The notes under the pieces: model-generated
What the model was told of the DNA's origin: nothing
Database searches by the model: none
The model's input: only the letters and a program-made list of their open reading frames with translations
Shown here: positions 1-7,993 of the stretch, piece after piece
How the letters are laid out: each line of letters opens with the position of its first letter
How positions within the stretch are numbered: position 1 is the stretch's first letter
Program-made: the position numbers and the translations under genes
NCBI GenBank assembly: GCA_022843945.1
Contig: JALHMR010000006.1
Span: forward strand, 124,001-188,000
Direction: 5' to 3'
From: Rhodospirillaceae bacterium
GTDB taxonomy: Bacteria; Pseudomonadota; Alphaproteobacteria; CACIAM-22H2
DNA length: 64,000 bases

Positions 1-665
1 TCCGTCGCCGGCCCATGCTCGGCTTCATGGAACAGCGAGCGCCCTTCGGACGGCTCGAGATTGAGCTCAACCGTATGGGCGCCGTTGGCCCGCGCCTCGG
101 CGACGAAGCCGGCGGCAGGATAGACATTGCCCGAGGTGCCGATGGAGAGGAATGTGCCGCAGCCGGCCAGCGCCTCGTAGACCGTATCGAGATCGAACGG
201 CATCTCGCCGAACCAGACGACGTGCGGCCGCAAACCGCCGGCCTTGCCGCAGGACCCGCAGGTCATCGACACCGCCAGGTCGCCCCGGCATTCGCGCACG
301 TCGCCGCAACCGGCGCAGCGCGCCTTGAGCAGCTCGCCATGGATGTGGCGCAGCTTGCGGCTGCCGGCGCGCTCGTGCAGGTCGTCGATATTCTGGGTGA
401 CCAGCAGCACCTCGCCCGGCCACTCGGCCTCCAGCCGGGCCAGCGCCCGATGCGCCGCATTGGGCTGGATGTTGGGATTGAGCAGGCCGCGCCGACGCAC
501 GTTGTAGAATTCCTGAACCCGTTCCGGATTGCGGGCGAAGGCCTCGGGTGTGGCGACGTCCTCGATACGCACCGTGGCCCAGATGCCGTCGGCATCCCGG
601 AACGTGTGCAAGCCGGATTCCTTGGAGATGCCGGCCCCGGTCAGCACGACAATCGGTGCGCTCAC
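1..665 (-). CDS. cobB: NAD-dependent deacylase, class III sirtuin (partial, C-terminus outside window)
   Basis: NAD-dependent removal of acyl groups from protein lysines, in the cytoplasm. Read on the minus strand, the first residues carry the NAD motif [13 protein letters not shown] with the following ERAG, and then the catalytic His in HIHGE, come in the expected order. Two CxxC-type pairs (CAGC, CGSC) would bind structural zinc, and GTSGNVYPA matches the later NAD-binding loop. The segment FYNVRRR has the Tyr-x-x-Arg pair that in SIRT5/CobB-type sirtuins binds succinyl or other acidic acyl groups, so desuccinylase activity is plausible. The start is a GTG whose bases overlap the stop of the upstream propeller gene (GTGA), which indicates translational coupling. 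About 221 codons are present and the frame runs off position 1, so only the last part is missing. Confidence 0.9.
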   Translation of the reverse strand, partial: MSAPIVVLTGAGISKESGLHTFRDADGIWATVRIEDVATPEAFARNPERVQEFYNVRRRGLLNPNIQPNAAHRALARLEAEWPGEVLLVTQNIDDLHERAGSRKLRHIHGELLKARCAGCGDVRECRGDLAVSMTCGSCGKAGGLRPHVVWFGEMPFDLDTVYEALAGCGTFLSIGTSGNVYPAAGFVAEARANGAHTVELNLEPSEGRSLFHEAEHGPAT

Positions 666-1756
666 GCCGTCTCCACCGCAAACCGCAGGCAGGCGATGGG
701 CGGCAGGCGCGCCGGAAACTCGAACCAGGTGTCGCCGCCGTCCTCGCTCAGCCACGTGCCGCCGGTCGTGGAGCCCATGGCCAGGCGCCGGCCGCTGCCG
801 TCCACCGCCAGGGCATGGCGATAGATGAGATCGTAGGCCGGGACATCCGGCAGACCGGCCGACAGCGTGTCGAAGGATTCGCCGCTATCACGGGTGCGCG
901 CCACGACCAGCTTGCCGTCGACCGGGACGCGGCACTCGTCCTTGACCGCCGGCACGAACCAGGCGCTGCGCGGATCGCTGGGATGCACGGCCACGGCGAA
1001 ACCGAATTTCGACGGCTTGATGGTGGTGATCTCGCGCCAGGTCAGCCCACGATCCTGGGAATGGAAGACGCCGTTGTGGTGCTGGCACCACAACGTGTCG
1101 GGCAGCGCCGCGCATTGCACGATGCGATGCACGTCCTGGATGCGGGGATCCTCGCGGCGCTCCGGCGGCATGAACTCGGCGTAGATGCCCTTGCCGCCGA
1201 GCTGCCAGTTGGCGCCGCCATCCTCGCTCATCCACACGCCGCCGCAGGAGACGCCGACCACGACGCGATCGGAGAAACGCGGGTCGACGCAGACCGAATG
1301 GATGCCCGGGTGGTCGGCGCCGCCGCCGAACCATTCGCGGCGTTCCGGTCTGTCCCAGAGCGAGCGCACGAGCTGCCACGAGCCGCCGGCATCGTCGGAA
1401 CGGAACAGGCCGCCGGAGATGGTGCCGGCCCACAACCGGCCAGGCACGCCGCCATTCTCCAGCGTCCAAATCGAGTGCACCGTCCAGGGATGCGGATCGT
1501 CGAGGCCGTCGGGCCGCGGCGGAAAGGCCGGGGCGGGGCGCTCGATCCAGGTCGCCCCGTCATCGGCGCTCATCCATAGCTTGACGCCGAAATGGCCGAG
1601 AGCGAGGGCGGCATAGAGCGCGCCGCTCAGCGGATCGCGCAGCACCGCCGAGACCGGATCGCCGAGGAAATGCACCCTGTGGATGCCCCAGCGGCTTTCT
1701 CCGCGCCGCAGGTCGAACAGCCCTTTGCGTGTGCCGACGAGAATGCGATCGCTCAT
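662..1756 (-). CDS. Asp-box (BNR/sialidase-type) beta-propeller protein
   Basis: A protein of about 364 residues built from Asp-box repeats (S-x-D-x-G-x-T/S-W). I see [40 protein letters not shown] and SEDGGDTW, spaced as in six- or seven-bladed propellers of the sialidase/VPS10 fold. There is no signal peptide, so it is probably cytoplasmic. Enzyme activity cannot be assigned: I do not see a clear sialidase arginine triad, and databases often name such proteins exo-alpha-sialidase only by fold. I chose the ATG at 1756 because GGGGAAGAG lies just upstream and the protein then begins directly with the first propeller strand ([14 protein letters not shown]). An upstream ATG at 1798 overlaps the MoaD-like stop (ATGA) and remains possible. 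It lies between the MoaD-like gene and the sirtuin, all in one direction. Confidence 0.82.
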   Translation of the reverse strand: MSDRILVGTRKGLFDLRRGESRWGIHRVHFLGDPVSAVLRDPLSGALYAALALGHFGVKLWMSADDGATWIERPAPAFPPRPDGLDDPHPWTVHSIWTLENGGVPGRLWAGTISGGLFRSDDAGGSWQLVRSLWDRPERREWFGGGADHPGIHSVCVDPRFSDRVVVGVSCGGVWMSEDGGANWQLGGKGIYAEFMPPERREDPRIQDVHRIVQCAALPDTLWCQHHNGVFHSQDRGLTWREITTIKPSKFGFAVAVHPSDPRSAWFVPAVKDECRVPVDGKLVVARTRDSGESFDTLSAGLPDVPAYDLIYRHALAVDGSGRRLAMGSTTGGTWLSEDGGDTWFEFPARLPPIACLRFAVETA

Positions 1757-1794
1757 GTCTCTTCCCCGGCTTGTCTCTTCATCCGCCCGCCCCA

Positions 1795-2064
1795 TCATCC
1801 GCCGGACAGGGCCTGCAGAACGTACACCTCGTCAGTCGGCCCTACCGCGTCGCCCAGCCCGCCACGATCCGCCAGCGCCCGGCCGCTGACGAAGACGGTC
1901 ACGTGCTTGCGCAAGGCCCCCTGCTCGTCGAGAACGTAGCCGCGCAGCCGCGGGTTGTCGCGGAAAACAGCGTCCAGGACCGCCCGTACGGTGGCTCCTT
2001 CCGCTTCGACCGTCGGTACCGACAGGAAGCGCTGCAGCTGACCGGTGAACTGCACCTTGGGCAT
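1795..2064 (-). CDS. MoaD/ThiS-family small sulfur-carrier-like protein
   Basis: 89 residues with the beta-grasp pattern of MoaD/ThiS/ubiquitin-like proteins and a C-terminal Gly-Gly (QALSGG). That tail is normally adenylated and thiocarboxylated by an E1-like enzyme. Conserved features seen are the FTGQLQRF start, the VFVSGRAL hairpin and the DEVYVLQALSGG end. No moaE, thiG or E1-like gene lies nearby, so it is unlikely to be the dedicated molybdopterin synthase subunit. It is directly coupled to the Asp-box propeller gene: its stop overlaps a possible ATG of that gene. This suggests a joint function, possibly sulfur or protein conjugation, but the role is unknown. Confidence 0.85.
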   Translation of the reverse strand: MPKVQFTGQLQRFLSVPTVEAEGATVRAVLDAVFRDNPRLRGYVLDEQGALRKHVTVFVSGRALADRGGLGDAVGPTDEVYVLQALSGG

Positions 2065-2093
2065 CGGCGGAAAATTCGCTATCCCTGTATCAG

Positions 2094-2633
2094 ATGAATG
2101 ATAACCGGAAGCCCCCGCGACGCCAGAAGGAAAGTGGTTCGCCGCCCGCTCCTTCGGGGATGCGCCGGGTGCTCTTCGTGTGCACCGGCAACATCTGCCG
2201 CTCGCCGACGGCCGAAGGCGTGTTCCGTGCCCTGGTGGAGCGCGAAGGCCTGGCCGCGCGCATCACCACCGCCTCGGCCGGGACGCACGGCTATCATATC
2301 GGCGATCCGCCGGATCCGCGGGCCATCGCGCATGCCAGGCGGCGCGGCTACGATCTTTCCCGTCTGCGCGCCACGCGACTCGAAGCCGCTGACTTCGAGC
2401 GCTACGACCTGCTGATTGCCTGCGATGCCGGACATCACCAGTTTCTCAGCCGGCTGGCACCGGCGGATCTCAAGGGCCGCGTAGCGCTGCTCATGGACTA
2501 CGCGCCGGAGCTCGGCCTTACCGAGGTGCCGGATCCCTACTATGGCGGTGCGGCCGATTTCGAGCATGTGCTCGATATCGTGGAGCTGGCGGCGGCCGGT
2601 CTGCTCGCCGCCCTCCGGCGGGAGCTGGAGTGA
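2094..2633 (+). CDS. Low-molecular-weight protein-tyrosine-phosphatase family protein
   Basis: Hydrolyses phosphotyrosine or related phosphoesters in the cytoplasm. The signature C-x5-R-S P-loop is seen as CTGNICRSPT close to the N-terminus of the conserved domain, and the general-acid Asp loop is seen as VPDPYYGG near the C-terminus. Length is 179 residues from the ATG at 2094. The first 22 residues are a basic, proline-rich extension outside the usual domain. An internal ATG at 2160 (MRRVLFVCTG) gives the standard length of about 157, and neither start has a strong ribosome-binding site. Divergent from the MoaD-like gene, with only 29 bases between them. The stop overlaps the GTG of the kinase-like gene downstream. 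Confidence 0.9.
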   Translation: MNDNRKPPRRQKESGSPPAPSGMRRVLFVCTGNICRSPTAEGVFRALVEREGLAARITTASAGTHGYHIGDPPDPRAIAHARRRGYDLSRLRATRLEAADFERYDLLIACDAGHHQFLSRLAPADLKGRVALLMDYAPELGLTEVPDPYYGGAADFEHVLDIVELAAAGLLAALRRELE

Positions 2634-3475
2634 ACACCGGTCTGGCGCGGCGCGTCGAGGCCGCGCTCGGCGGCCCTGTCCGTGCTCTCGTTTCCTTGCG
2701 CGGCGGCGACATCGCCGCGGTATGGCGAGCCGAGCTGGTGGACGGCAGGGTCGTGGTGGCGAAGCAGGGTCAACGCCTGGCCCTCGAAGGCACCATGCTG
2801 CGTCATCTCAGGGAACGCACGAAGGTGCCGGTGCCGACGGTGCTGCATGCCGAAGAGACCCTGCTGATCATGGACTGCGTGGAGCATGACGGGTCCTTCG
2901 ATGCATTCGCCGAAACGCATCTGGGTGACATCGTCGCCGCGCTGCATGGCATCGAGGGCCAACGCTTCGGTTTCGCCCATGACACGGTGATTGGCGGACT
3001 GCCGCAGCCCAATCCCTATTGCGACGACTGGCGCGACTTCTTCCGTGACCAGCGCTTGCTGCACCGCGCGCGCGATGCGCTTGATGCCGGCCGGCTGCCG
3101 GGCGGCCTGATGCACCGCATCGAGACGCTGGCCGGCAAGCTGCATATCTGGCTGCGCAACGAGGCTCGGCCCTCGCTGATCCACGGGGATCTGTGGGGCG
3201 GCAACATGCTCTCGCGCGGCACCAAGGTCGTGGCGCTGATCGATCCGGCGCTCTACTACGCCGACTCGGAGATCGAGCTGGCCTTCATGACGCTGTTCAA
3301 CTCGGTCGGCAAAAAGTTCTTTGCGCGCTACGGCGAGCGCCGGCCGATACGGTCCGGCTTTTTCGAAGAGCGCCGCGACCTCTATAATCTCTATCCGCTG
3401 CTCGTCCATGTCCGCCTGTTCGGCGGGCCTTACGTCGCGCAGGTCGACCGCACGCTGACCCGCTACGGTTGCTGA
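2630..3475 (+). CDS. Fructosamine-kinase family protein (aminoglycoside-phosphotransferase fold)
   Basis: 281 residues of the fructosamine/ketosamine-3-kinase family, which phosphorylates sugar amines on glycated proteins so that they decompose. The N-terminal lobe carries VVVAKQG with the ATP-binding Lys. The catalytic loop reads IHGDLWGGNML (His-Gly-Asp...Asn) and the Mg-binding Asp is in ALIDPALYY. It starts with GTG overlapping the TGA of the phosphatase gene (GTGA), so the two are translationally coupled. Bacterial members often sit next to low-molecular-weight phosphatases, as here. Substrate is inferred from family only. Confidence 0.88.
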   Translation: MNTGLARRVEAALGGPVRALVSLRGGDIAAVWRAELVDGRVVVAKQGQRLALEGTMLRHLRERTKVPVPTVLHAEETLLIMDCVEHDGSFDAFAETHLGDIVAALHGIEGQRFGFAHDTVIGGLPQPNPYCDDWRDFFRDQRLLHRARDALDAGRLPGGLMHRIETLAGKLHIWLRNEARPSLIHGDLWGGNMLSRGTKVVALIDPALYYADSEIELAFMTLFNSVGKKFFARYGERRPIRSGFFEERRDLYNLYPLLVHVRLFGGPYVAQVDRTLTRYGC

Positions 3476-3991
3476 ATGCTGTTCCTCACCTCCCCGCATC
3501 TGCTCCTGCGGCCGCTGTCGGCGGACGATGCGGCTCATTTCGCGACCCTGCTGGGCGACGACCCGGCGGCGCTTCAGCAGATGGCGCAGATGCCGGATCC
3601 CTGCACCGAAGCGGCGGCGCGCGCCTGGATCGTCTCGCGGCTCGGGCCCGGCGCCCACGTCTTTGCCATCCTGCGGCGCCAGGACGAAGCGTTCGTCGGC
3701 GTCGTCGGCTTCGGCGGCAACCCGGCAATGCCGGAGATGGGCTACTGGATCGGCAAGCCCTATCGCGCCAACGGCTTTGCCACGGAAGCCATCGGCTGCG
3801 TCGTCGACTATGCGCGGGACCTCGGCGTGCCGCGCATCCATGCCGATACCTTTCCGGACAATCCGGCTTCGGCGCGCGTCCTGGCCAAGGCCGGCTTCGT
3901 CACTCTGGGAATGGTGGAGCGCATCTTCCCGGCGCGCGGCGGCCGCCGCGAGCTCTTCCGGCATGTCCGGGAGCTGACGCCGGACTCGTAA
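3476..3991 (+). CDS. GNAT family N-acetyltransferase (RimJ/RimL-like)
   Basis: 171 residues with the GNAT layout: LLLRPLSADD at the N-terminus, GYWIGKPYRANGFATEA holding the acetyl-CoA pyrophosphate loop (R-x-N-G-F-A-T), and NPASARVLAKAGF in the last motif. Such proteins acetylate the N-termini of ribosomal proteins or small amines; the substrate is unknown here. Its ATG follows the stop of the kinase-like gene with no gap, so it is the third gene of a tight operon (phosphatase, kinase-like, acetyltransferase). A long inverted repeat with T-runs on both sides follows it. Confidence 0.88.
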   Translation: MLFLTSPHLLLRPLSADDAAHFATLLGDDPAALQQMAQMPDPCTEAAARAWIVSRLGPGAHVFAILRRQDEAFVGVVGFGGNPAMPEMGYWIGKPYRANGFATEAIGCVVDYARDLGVPRIHADTFPDNPASARVLAKAGFVTLGMVERIFPARGGRRELFRHVRELTPDS

Positions 3992-3999
3992 AAAGAGAA

Positions 4000-4124
4000 C
4001 CTCACCCTGAGGTGCGAGCGTCAGCGAGCCTCGAAGGGTGACGCTTGCAAGCGACCTTCACAGCGATAGCGGCCCCTCACCCTTCGAGGCTCGCCCCTCA
4101 CAGGGCTCGCACCTCAGGGTGAGG
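4000..4124. repeat. Dispersed intergenic palindromic repeat, copy 1; also a likely bidirectional terminator
   Basis: A 20-base arm at 4000-4019 (CCTCACCCTGAGG...) is perfectly complementary to 4105-4124. A second inner pair of arms, GAGCCTCGAAGGGTGA at 4026-4041 and its complement at 4077-4092, is nested inside. T-runs flank both ends in the correct orientation: TTTTTTT at about 4128-4134 on the plus strand, and the complement of AAAAA near 3990-3995 on the minus strand. It separates the convergent GNAT and thpR genes. A closely similar element occurs at 16720-16812. Confidence 0.85.
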
Positions 4125-4133
4125 GCGTTTTTT

Positions 4134-4682
4134 TCAGGTGGTGACCAGGGACAGCGGATAATCCGCTTCGGCCGTGTAGATCGGCCCGGAGCCCTGCAGG
4201 AAGCTCGAGAACAGGGTGAAGTGGCCGACCGGGATCGGTCCCGCCCGGAACAACGAATTGTGCGAGAGGAAGGTCGAGACCCGATGCGCCGGCGTATCGC
4301 GCAGGCGGGCGAGCGTCACGTGCGGGGTGAAACGGCGGCCCTCGGGCGGCAGGCCGACGCGCACCAGGGTCGATTCGATACGGCTGCGCAAGGCCACCAG
4401 CTCGGCGTTGCGCTCGACCCCCACCCATAATTGACGCACCTCGCCGCCGGATTCGAAATGCCCGACACCGGACAAGGTGATGTCGAAGCTGCGCGGCCGA
4501 ACGGCGGCTAGCGCATGGTAAATATCGTCCGCCTCGCCGTTATCGACCTCGCCGATGAAGCGCAGCGTCAGATGGAGATTTTCGGGGGGGACCCAGCGGG
4601 CGCCGGGCACTCCGGCACAAAGAGCAGAGACCCGCTCACGCACGTCTTCGGGCAACTCGACGCCGACAAATAGGCGAACCAT
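4134..4682 (-). CDS. thpR: RNA 2',3'-cyclic phosphodiesterase (2H/LigT family)
   Basis: 182 residues of the two-histidine phosphoesterase superfamily. The two HxTx catalytic motifs are present as HLTL (ENLHLTLRFIGEVDNGE) and HVTL (FTPHVTLARLRDT). The N-terminal RLFVGVELPEDVRE is typical of ThpR/LigT. It opens 2',3'-cyclic phosphates at RNA ends, and some members ligate tRNA halves in vitro. It stands alone, convergent with the GNAT gene across the inverted repeat. Confidence 0.93.
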   Translation of the reverse strand: MVRLFVGVELPEDVRERVSALCAGVPGARWVPPENLHLTLRFIGEVDNGEADDIYHALAAVRPRSFDITLSGVGHFESGGEVRQLWVGVERNAELVALRSRIESTLVRVGLPPEGRRFTPHVTLARLRDTPAHRVSTFLSHNSLFRAGPIPVGHFTLFSSFLQGSGPIYTAEADYPLSLVTT

Positions 4683-4780
4683 GGCACCCTCGTGGTGCTA
4701 CCCGCATATCTGATTCGCAACATTCCGGCAAGCGACCGGTTCCCCGGGCGCGGCAATATCTTAGGGGCGGGATGCCGGGG

Positions 4781-5824
4781 TCAGGGACAGGGGTTGGGGC
4801 TGCTCGCGTGGACGCGCTCGATCGCCGCCAGCACGTCTGACGACAGGGTGACGGAAAGACTGGCGATGTTCTGCTCGAGCTGCGGCAGGGAGGTGGCGCC
4901 GATGATGGTCGAGGTCAGGAACGGACGCGTGTTGACGAAGGCCAGCGCCATCTGCGCCGGATCGAGCCCGGCCTCGCGGGCGATCTGCACGTAGGCGGCG
5001 GCCGCCGGCTCGGCGCGGGCCGTCGAGTAGCGCTTGAAGCGCTCGAAGCGGGTCAGGCGGCCGGCGGCCGGCCGCGCCCCGTTCAGGTATTTGCCGGTCA
5101 GCACGCCCATGCCGAGCGGCGAATAGGCCAGCAGCCCGCAGCGCTCGCGGCTGGAGATTTCTGCCAGCCCGACTTCGTAGGTGCGGTTGAGCAGGCTGTA
5201 GGGATTCTGGATTGACTGGACGCGCGGCCGCGACCCGCCGGCCGCCAGCTCCAGATGGCGCATCGTGCCCCACGGCGTTTCGTTCGAGAGGCCGACGTGG
5301 CGGATCTTGCCCGCCTTCACGAGATCGGCCAGCGCGTCGAGCGTCTCGGCAATCGCGGCGCCGTCCTGCTCCGGCGCATGGACATAGCCGAGGCGGCCGA
5401 AGGCATTGACGTGGCGATCGGGCGAATGCGTCTGGTAGAGGTCGATGTAGTCGGTCTGCAGACGCTTGAGCGAGCCGTCGATGGCCGCCGCAATATTGGC
5501 GCGATCGAGACGCCCCTTGCCGTCGCGCACATGCGGCATGCTGTTGTTGGCCCCGGTCACCTTGGAGGCGAGCACGACCTTGCCCCGCATCTCCGGCCGC
5601 TTCTTCAGCCAGGTGCCGATATGCGCTTCGGTGCGGCCAAAGGTCTCGGGCTTCGGCGGCACGGGATACATTTCCGCGGCATCGATGAAGTTGACGCCGA
5701 GGTCGACGGCGCGATCGAGCTGGGCGTGGGCTTCGGCTTCGCTGTTCTGCTCGCCCCAGGTCATGGTGCCGAGACAAATGAGGCTGACGTCGAGATCGGT
5801 TGTCCCGAGACGGCGATATTGCAT
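4781..5824 (-). CDS. tas: NADP(H)-dependent aldo/keto reductase, Tas-type
   Basis: 347 residues, the length of E. coli Tas and similar to it from end to end as far as I can judge (MQYRRLGTTDLDVS, LGTMTWGEQNSEAEAHAQLD, FIDAAEMYPVPPKPETFG). The AKR catalytic Asp and Tyr are in NFIDAAEMYP, the Lys in KVVLASKVTG, and the His in DLYQTHSPDR. Cytoplasmic oxidoreductase acting on aldehydes or ketones, with unknown physiological substrate. Transcribed on the minus strand between the FIST gene and thpR, with a gap of about 56 bases from the FIST gene. Confidence 0.9.
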   Translation of the reverse strand: MQYRRLGTTDLDVSLICLGTMTWGEQNSEAEAHAQLDRAVDLGVNFIDAAEMYPVPPKPETFGRTEAHIGTWLKKRPEMRGKVVLASKVTGANNSMPHVRDGKGRLDRANIAAAIDGSLKRLQTDYIDLYQTHSPDRHVNAFGRLGYVHAPEQDGAAIAETLDALADLVKAGKIRHVGLSNETPWGTMRHLELAAGGSRPRVQSIQNPYSLLNRTYEVGLAEISSRERCGLLAYSPLGMGVLTGKYLNGARPAAGRLTRFERFKRYSTARAEPAAAAYVQIAREAGLDPAQMALAFVNTRPFLTSTIIGATSLPQLEQNIASLSVTLSSDVLAAIERVHASSPNPCP

Positions 5825-5880
5825 TGTTATGAAAGCCTGGAGAGGTGGGCGGGCGCCCCGAGCTGGATACTTGGCGGCGG

Positions 5881-7035
5881 CTACGCGAACAGCGCAAGCA
5901 CGCCGGTATACCCATAAAGCCGCTCGTTGGAAATCTCCCCGTTGCAGAACATCCCGACCAGCGGAAAATCGCCCAGCTCGCGGCGCAGGATGCCGAGCTC
6001 GGCGGATTCCTCGCCGAACAGATTGGGGCCGCGGGCCAGGCAGGAGAAATACAGGCCGCCGCGCGGTGGCCCGGACAGGCCGCGCTTCACCCGCTGCAGC
6101 ATGCGGACCAGGTCCTGCTCCGCGGCATCGCGGTCGCGGCGCACGAAGAGCAGGCGATCGCCCGTTGCAACACGCTCCCCCACCGCCAGCAGGCCGCGCT
6201 CCACGTCGATGCCCACCAGGTTGCGCACGAGATAGTCGCCGGTGTCCGAACCGGCCACCGGGAAAGCGGCATGGATATAGCCGGCGACCCGCTCCAGCCG
6301 GCGCGCCAGCACCTCGCCGATATCCTCCTTGAAGACCTCGAGGGCAGGCCGGTCGTCGATCTCGAACAGGATGTTCTCGCGGGCTGCGGTGACCGTGCGC
6401 ACCGGGCCGATCGGTGAGCAGCCTTGGCTGATGCCGGTGACGATCGGAATGTCAGGAGCAAACAGGATGCCGGAAATCCCCCCGCGCACCACGCCACCCG
6501 CGACCTGGTCCGGCGTATTGCGGGCCGAGGCCAGGCCGCCGACCAGGAATCCCGACACCTCGCCGGCCACGGCGCTCAACAATTGCGGCAGTCGCGGGTT
6601 GCGGGGATCGGCGTGGAGCACGCCCACGGGAGGTCCTGCCCCCTCGTGCCGGGCCGCCTGCGCCCAAGGCGGCGCCTGGGAGATCTCTCCGGGCTGGCTG
6701 ACGGCCGGCAGAAGATGCCAGCTCCGCTCCGGCAGGGCCGCGGTCATCACCGCGATCGCCGGCCGATCGAAGCACTCGGCCGTGGGGCCGATGACCCCGA
6801 TGCCGACGCTGCCGCTCCAGGTCTTGATGCCCGTGGACTGACGAAGCAGGGTCAGGATGTCGTTCAGATGCCCGGCGAGCGGGTCGGTCACATAGACAAA
6901 GCCCAGCCGCGCCTGGTCGACAGACGGGCCGAGCTGGGCAATGCAGGCCAGGGTGAGTTTCCCCCAGTCGGCAGCCCCGTCCTCGGCCGCCGCCTGGGCG
7001 GCGATAAACGGCGGGCTCTTAACCACGTTCGTCAT
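5881..7035 (-). CDS. FIST N- and C-domain sensory protein
   Basis: 384 residues with the FIST layout: an N-terminal half resembling the FIST_N sensor (GSVGIGVIGPTAE, VGGLASAR, GISGILFAPDIPI) and a C-terminal FIST_C half ending LVGMFCNGEISN and YGYTGVLALF. FIST domains are proposed to sense small ligands such as amino acids and are often fused to kinases or cyclases. Here the protein stands alone with no signalling domain or neighbouring histidine kinase. No signal peptide. It follows a long intergenic region and may be driven by a promoter there on the minus strand. Confidence 0.85.
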   Translation of the reverse strand: MTNVVKSPPFIAAQAAAEDGAADWGKLTLACIAQLGPSVDQARLGFVYVTDPLAGHLNDILTLLRQSTGIKTWSGSVGIGVIGPTAECFDRPAIAVMTAALPERSWHLLPAVSQPGEISQAPPWAQAARHEGAGPPVGVLHADPRNPRLPQLLSAVAGEVSGFLVGGLASARNTPDQVAGGVVRGGISGILFAPDIPIVTGISQGCSPIGPVRTVTAARENILFEIDDRPALEVFKEDIGEVLARRLERVAGYIHAAFPVAGSDTGDYLVRNLVGIDVERGLLAVGERVATGDRLLFVRRDRDAAEQDLVRMLQRVKRGLSGPPRGGLYFSCLARGPNLFGEESAELGILRRELGDFPLVGMFCNGEISNERLYGYTGVLALFA

Positions 7036-7110
7036 TGCTAAGCCGTTGGAGGTAGGTAATTAAACCGCGAAATCCACAGGCGATATACAGCCTTTTATTA
7101 ATCAAACCGC

Positions 7111-7139
7111 TTGGAAATATTAACGCCCGCCGGTACACT
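7111..7139 (+). promoter_or_regulatory. Sigma-70-like promoter for a structured transcript
   Basis: TTGGAA at 7111-7116 and TACACT at 7134-7139 are separated by exactly 17 bases. The expected transcription start (about 7146) falls on the first base of a 10-bp stem that closes the downstream RNA structure. That coincidence is the main support. Confidence 0.5.
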
Positions 7140-7145
7140 TCGACC

Positions 7146-7277
7146 ACTGATAAGGCCGTCCCGGGGCTTGGCGCTCGTCCACAGACGCTCAAGGTTCCGG
7201 GGGCAATGGGTTCCGCAGCCGAAGCGTCTTTAGGCCCGAATGTTGGTTCGACGCGACGCAGCAGCCGCTTTATCAGG
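7146..7277 (+). ncRNA. Candidate structured RNA of about 130 nt (identity unknown, 6S-like architecture possible)
   Basis: CUGAUAAGGC at 7147-7156 pairs with GCUUUAUCAG at 7267-7276, ten base pairs with one G-U. The closed region contains two further helices. AGACGCT near 7183 is complementary to AGCGTCT near 7224. A bulged hairpin joins the CCCGGGGCTTGGCG stretch (from about 7160) to CGCTCAAGG...CCGGGG ending near 7203; the two are mutually exclusive in part. No open reading frame of note lies inside. A closing stem at the very 5' end, a length of about 130 nt and a good promoter resemble 6S RNA. I cannot confirm that family, and it might instead be the 5' leader of the RRM gene. Confidence 0.35.
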
Positions 7278-7546
7278 TCGGTAATCGCCAGCCCTACCGT
7301 GTCTCGGGCTGGTTGTCCGGCGTTAAGGACAGAGGTCGTTTAGGTTTTTGCTGCGCGTTCGGGCTCGATGATCAGAAAAATTTGCGATGCGCCCTCCGGG
7401 CGACGTCATCTCCGCCATCTTGGCGGCGGTTTTGTCGTGTCCGGGGTCCGTCGTGCGTTTGCGGTTCTCGGGCCAGGGGCGGAGGAAGACCGGCGCGCCG
7501 TCCGGCCATCGCATGGCGCGCCAGTTCGGATCGGAAAGGATTGAGG
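7278..7546 (+). other. Leader/intergenic region upstream of the RRM protein gene
   Basis: About 270 bases without a convincing gene. It holds a perfect 7-bp hairpin CCAGCCC/GGGCTGG near 7288-7312 and a compact hairpin CCGCCA-TCT-TGGCGG at 7412-7426. The latter is followed by CGGTTTTG and resembles a weak terminator or an mRNA leader element. A frame reading through from 7313 joins the RRM gene, but its first 78 residues are low-quality, arginine-rich sequence unlike the domain, so I do not count it as coding. Confidence 0.5.
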
Positions 7547-7939
7547 ATGGGTAAGAAACTCTACGTGGGCAACCTGCCCTATTCGTACACGTCGCAGCAG
7601 CTCGAGCAGCTCTTCACGCCGCACGGCAATGTGACGTCGGCCCAGGTGATCGTGGACCGGGCCACCAACCAGTCGCGCGGCTTCGGCTTCGTTGAGTTCG
7701 ACAGCGATGACGCGGCCAGCAAGGCCGCGGAAGCGCTCAACGGCTCGCCGATCAACGGCCGGCCGCTGACGGTCAACGAGGCGCGCGAGCGCCCGATGGG
7801 CGGCGGTGGTGGTGGCGGCGGCGGTCGTGGCCCCGGGGGCGGCGGCTTCGGCCGTGGTCCGCGTGGTGGTGGTGGTGGCGGCGGTGGTGGTGGTGGCGGC
7901 TTCGGCGGCGGCGGTGGCCGCGGCGGCCCGCGCTACTAA
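7547..7939 (+). CDS. Glycine-rich RNA-binding protein with one RRM domain
   Basis: 130 residues. The RRM spans about residues 3-80, with RNP2 as LYVGNLPY and RNP1 as RGFGFVEF, the aromatic residues that stack on RNA. It is followed by a C-terminal tail of about 45 residues that is nearly all Gly with scattered Arg and Phe. This is the plan of cyanobacterial Rbp and plant GRP proteins, often cold-induced, which bind and remodel RNA in the cytoplasm. The ATG at 7547 has GGAAAGGA and GAGG just upstream. The long leader upstream may carry post-transcriptional control. The glycine tail is encoded by GGC/GGT runs, which makes it prone to slippage and assembly error. Confidence 0.93.
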   Translation: MGKKLYVGNLPYSYTSQQLEQLFTPHGNVTSAQVIVDRATNQSRGFGFVEFDSDDAASKAAEALNGSPINGRPLTVNEARERPMGGGGGGGGGRGPGGGGFGRGPRGGGGGGGGGGGGFGGGGGRGGPRY

Positions 7940-7965
7940 GCTCGGCCAGCTACACGAGATGTTGC

Positions 7966-7992
7966 GATCCGCGGCGGTTGCCGCCGCGGATC
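7966..7992. terminator. Stem-loop between convergent genes
   Basis: A perfect 12-bp stem (GATCCGCGGCGG at 7966-7977 with its complement at 7981-7992) has a 3-base loop. It sits one base before the tesA stop codon and 26 bases after the RRM stop. There is no T-tract on either side, so it may protect 3' ends or act with Rho rather than terminate on its own. Confidence 0.5.
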
Positions 7993-7993
7993 G

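Noticed and set aside
4000-4124. CRISPR-like repeat
   Set aside because: There are only two arms in inverted, not direct, orientation and no regular spacers.
7313-7546. N-terminal extension of the RRM protein
   Set aside because: The 78 extra residues are compositionally unlike the domain and the ATG at 7547 has a good ribosome-binding site.
7790-7939. Tandem repeat array in the RRM gene
   Set aside because: The GGC/GGT runs simply encode the poly-glycine tail; they are not an independent repeat element.
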